Of a stretch of DNA of 64,000 nt, positions 62,657-64,000 are shown in pieces. The notes beneath the pieces are model-generated. The model saw only the letters and a list, made by a program, of their open reading frames with translations. It had not been told where the DNA came from and did no database searches. Within the stretch, counting starts at the first letter, position 1; every line of letters starts with the position of its first letter. A program made the position numbers and the translations under genes. The DNA is taken from the NCBI GenBank assembly GCA_004154925.1, contig QJNS01000181.1, positions 62,001 to 126,000 on the forward strand. The letters run 5' to 3'. The DNA comes from Monosporascus cannonballus. Taxonomy: Eukaryota; Ascomycota; Sordariomycetes; Xylariales.

Positions 62657-64000
62657 TATTAAATACAATTACCGTTTTTTAACTTTTTATAAATTAACAT
62701 ATTTTTAAAAATTATATATTTACTTTTCAATAAATATAATAATTATAAACCCGAGTAACCTTATTATTTAAAATAATTAAAATTATTTAATTAGAAAGTT
62801 CATAATTTGTTTATTTTGTTAATAATTTTTAAATTTTGTATTTTAATTTATTATTTTTGTAACCTTTATTTTATTAATTGATTTAATTAATCTTACCGTA
62901 ATTCTTATTATTAAAAAAACTTTAACCGAAATCTTTAGTTCGAATAATTTACGTAATTACGACCTTGTATTTGTTTTCGTAATATATGGTAATACGTTAA
63001 TTTTAATATTTAAAATATATTATATTTGCCGGTAACGGTTTTTACTGAAAATTTAAAAAAACGTATTTACAAAATCTTTGAAAATAATTACCGGATAAGG
63101 TAATTATAATAAGTTAAATATGAAAAAATGGGCCGTATTATTTTTCTGTTATATTTCGTTATAAAACTAAATTAAGATTATTATTACCATTTGATTCTTT
63201 TTCTTATTTACGGCAATTAAATTTTTATTTATTTATATAATAAGTTTTCGATTTAACGGATTATCCGGTTATTAAAGAAAAACATTTTCATTATAAGCGA
63301 AAATACTGCATATAAAATATACATTAAATATATTATTATTTTAAATATTATGAACGTAAAATATATGCTTTGTTCGTAATAATATATTAAATAATATAAT
63401 ACGTACCTTTATGTTTATAATATCCTTAAAATTTAATAATATTTAATAATATAATAATTTTTCATCGTTATATTTAAATAGTTAAATTTAATATTAATTA
63501 AATATAGCTTGATAAAATTCGTACGGATTAAAATGTTTAAGAATATTATCACATTATTCAAATAATATAAAAAAATAATATTTAATGATTATATATTACT
63601 AAAAGTAATTAAAACGAAAAAATTCGTAGGGAACCTATATAACCTTAGGAGGATATTCGCCGAAAATAACAAAAATAAATTTGCCGAAATTAAACGGCAA
63701 ACTTGTTATTTTTATTTCGTTAATTAATTAACGTACCGTTAGCCCTTTAAAATATGCCATAAAATTATATACGTTCTAGGAAAATAACTGTTATAATAAA
63801 TTTAACTGCTTGCGTTATCAAAAAATACTTTTTCACATATAAAGATATATATTTTAATAAAGAAATAAAAATTAATATAAAAGTAATTTTAAAACATTTT
63901 AAACGTTACGTTATATAACGACATTATTATTTAAAGAATTTGTAATACGTAATCGAAACGATTTTATTAATAATTAAACATAATTTAAAATCGGATGTAT
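62657..64000. repeat. RIP-degraded tandem repeat, copy B (runs off the window)
   Basis: Second copy of the unit at 61016-62655, with an insertion of roughly 120-150 bp relative to copy A around 63180-63350. It is cut by the window end before the unit is complete. No gene is seen. Confidence 0.75.

Noticed and set aside
1..64000. CRISPR array, bacterial operon, phage or plasmid features
   Set aside because: No spaced repeats, Shine-Dalgarno patterns or phage modules; introns, RIP and LTR elements indicate a fungal nuclear genome.

Overview
The window looks like a piece of a filamentous ascomycete (Pezizomycotina) nuclear genome with a two-compartment layout. Very AT-rich blocks show the signature of repeat-induced point mutation (RIP): TpA everywhere, CpA/TpG scarce, CpG largely spared, every long frame closed. 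They flank an island of ordinary composition with intron-containing fungal genes. The introns are short (about 45-245 bp), with GTRNGY-like donors, CTAAC/CTGAC-type branch sites and YAG acceptors. No bacterial features, tRNA, rRNA or CRISPR array were found. The species cannot be named from the sequence alone.

Layout. (1) 1-17142: RIP-degraded repeats. They hold a 182-bp hairpin MITE (4962-5143), a minus-strand Ty3/gypsy remnant with a readable integrase core (about 5160-5690) and a complete chromodomain Ty3/gypsy element (9334-16181, target-site duplication AAAAT). (2) 17143-about 35000: the gene island. Supported genes are a PNPOx-like split-barrel protein (minus, 3 exons), the biotin-bearing alpha subunit of 3-methylcrotonyl-CoA carboxylase (plus, 3 exons), mitochondrial ribosomal protein bS16m (minus, 3 exons), NAD(P)HX epimerase (plus, 6 exons, first intron GC-AG), a 65-residue Cys-rich protein and a 632-residue disordered protein. 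The last two share an identically spaced Cys/His module at the N-terminus. A small spliced ORF near the left edge and a frameshifted ORF near the right edge are tentative. About 5 kb in the middle (25.5-30.4 kb) has normal composition but no gene I can support. (3) 35051-60410: a second RIP block built around a three-layer nest. A chromodomain Ty3/gypsy element (36938-56677, minus) is split by a second family (38500-44542, minus) and by a close relative of itself (46395-53164, plus). (4) About 60410-61046: a 0.6-kb patch of ordinary composition with a broken ORF. (5) 61016-64000: two tandem RIP-degraded copies of one sequence.

The four recognised housekeeping genes form two divergent pairs, PNPOx-like/MCC alpha and bS16m/NAD(P)HX epimerase, with convergent tails between pairs. 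Two of them are clearly mitochondrial (leucine catabolism and translation) and the epimerase is often mitochondrial too. I see no RIP damage in them, so the boundary between compartments is sharp. Exon boundaries were worked out by hand from splice signals and family knowledge; no alignment program was run.
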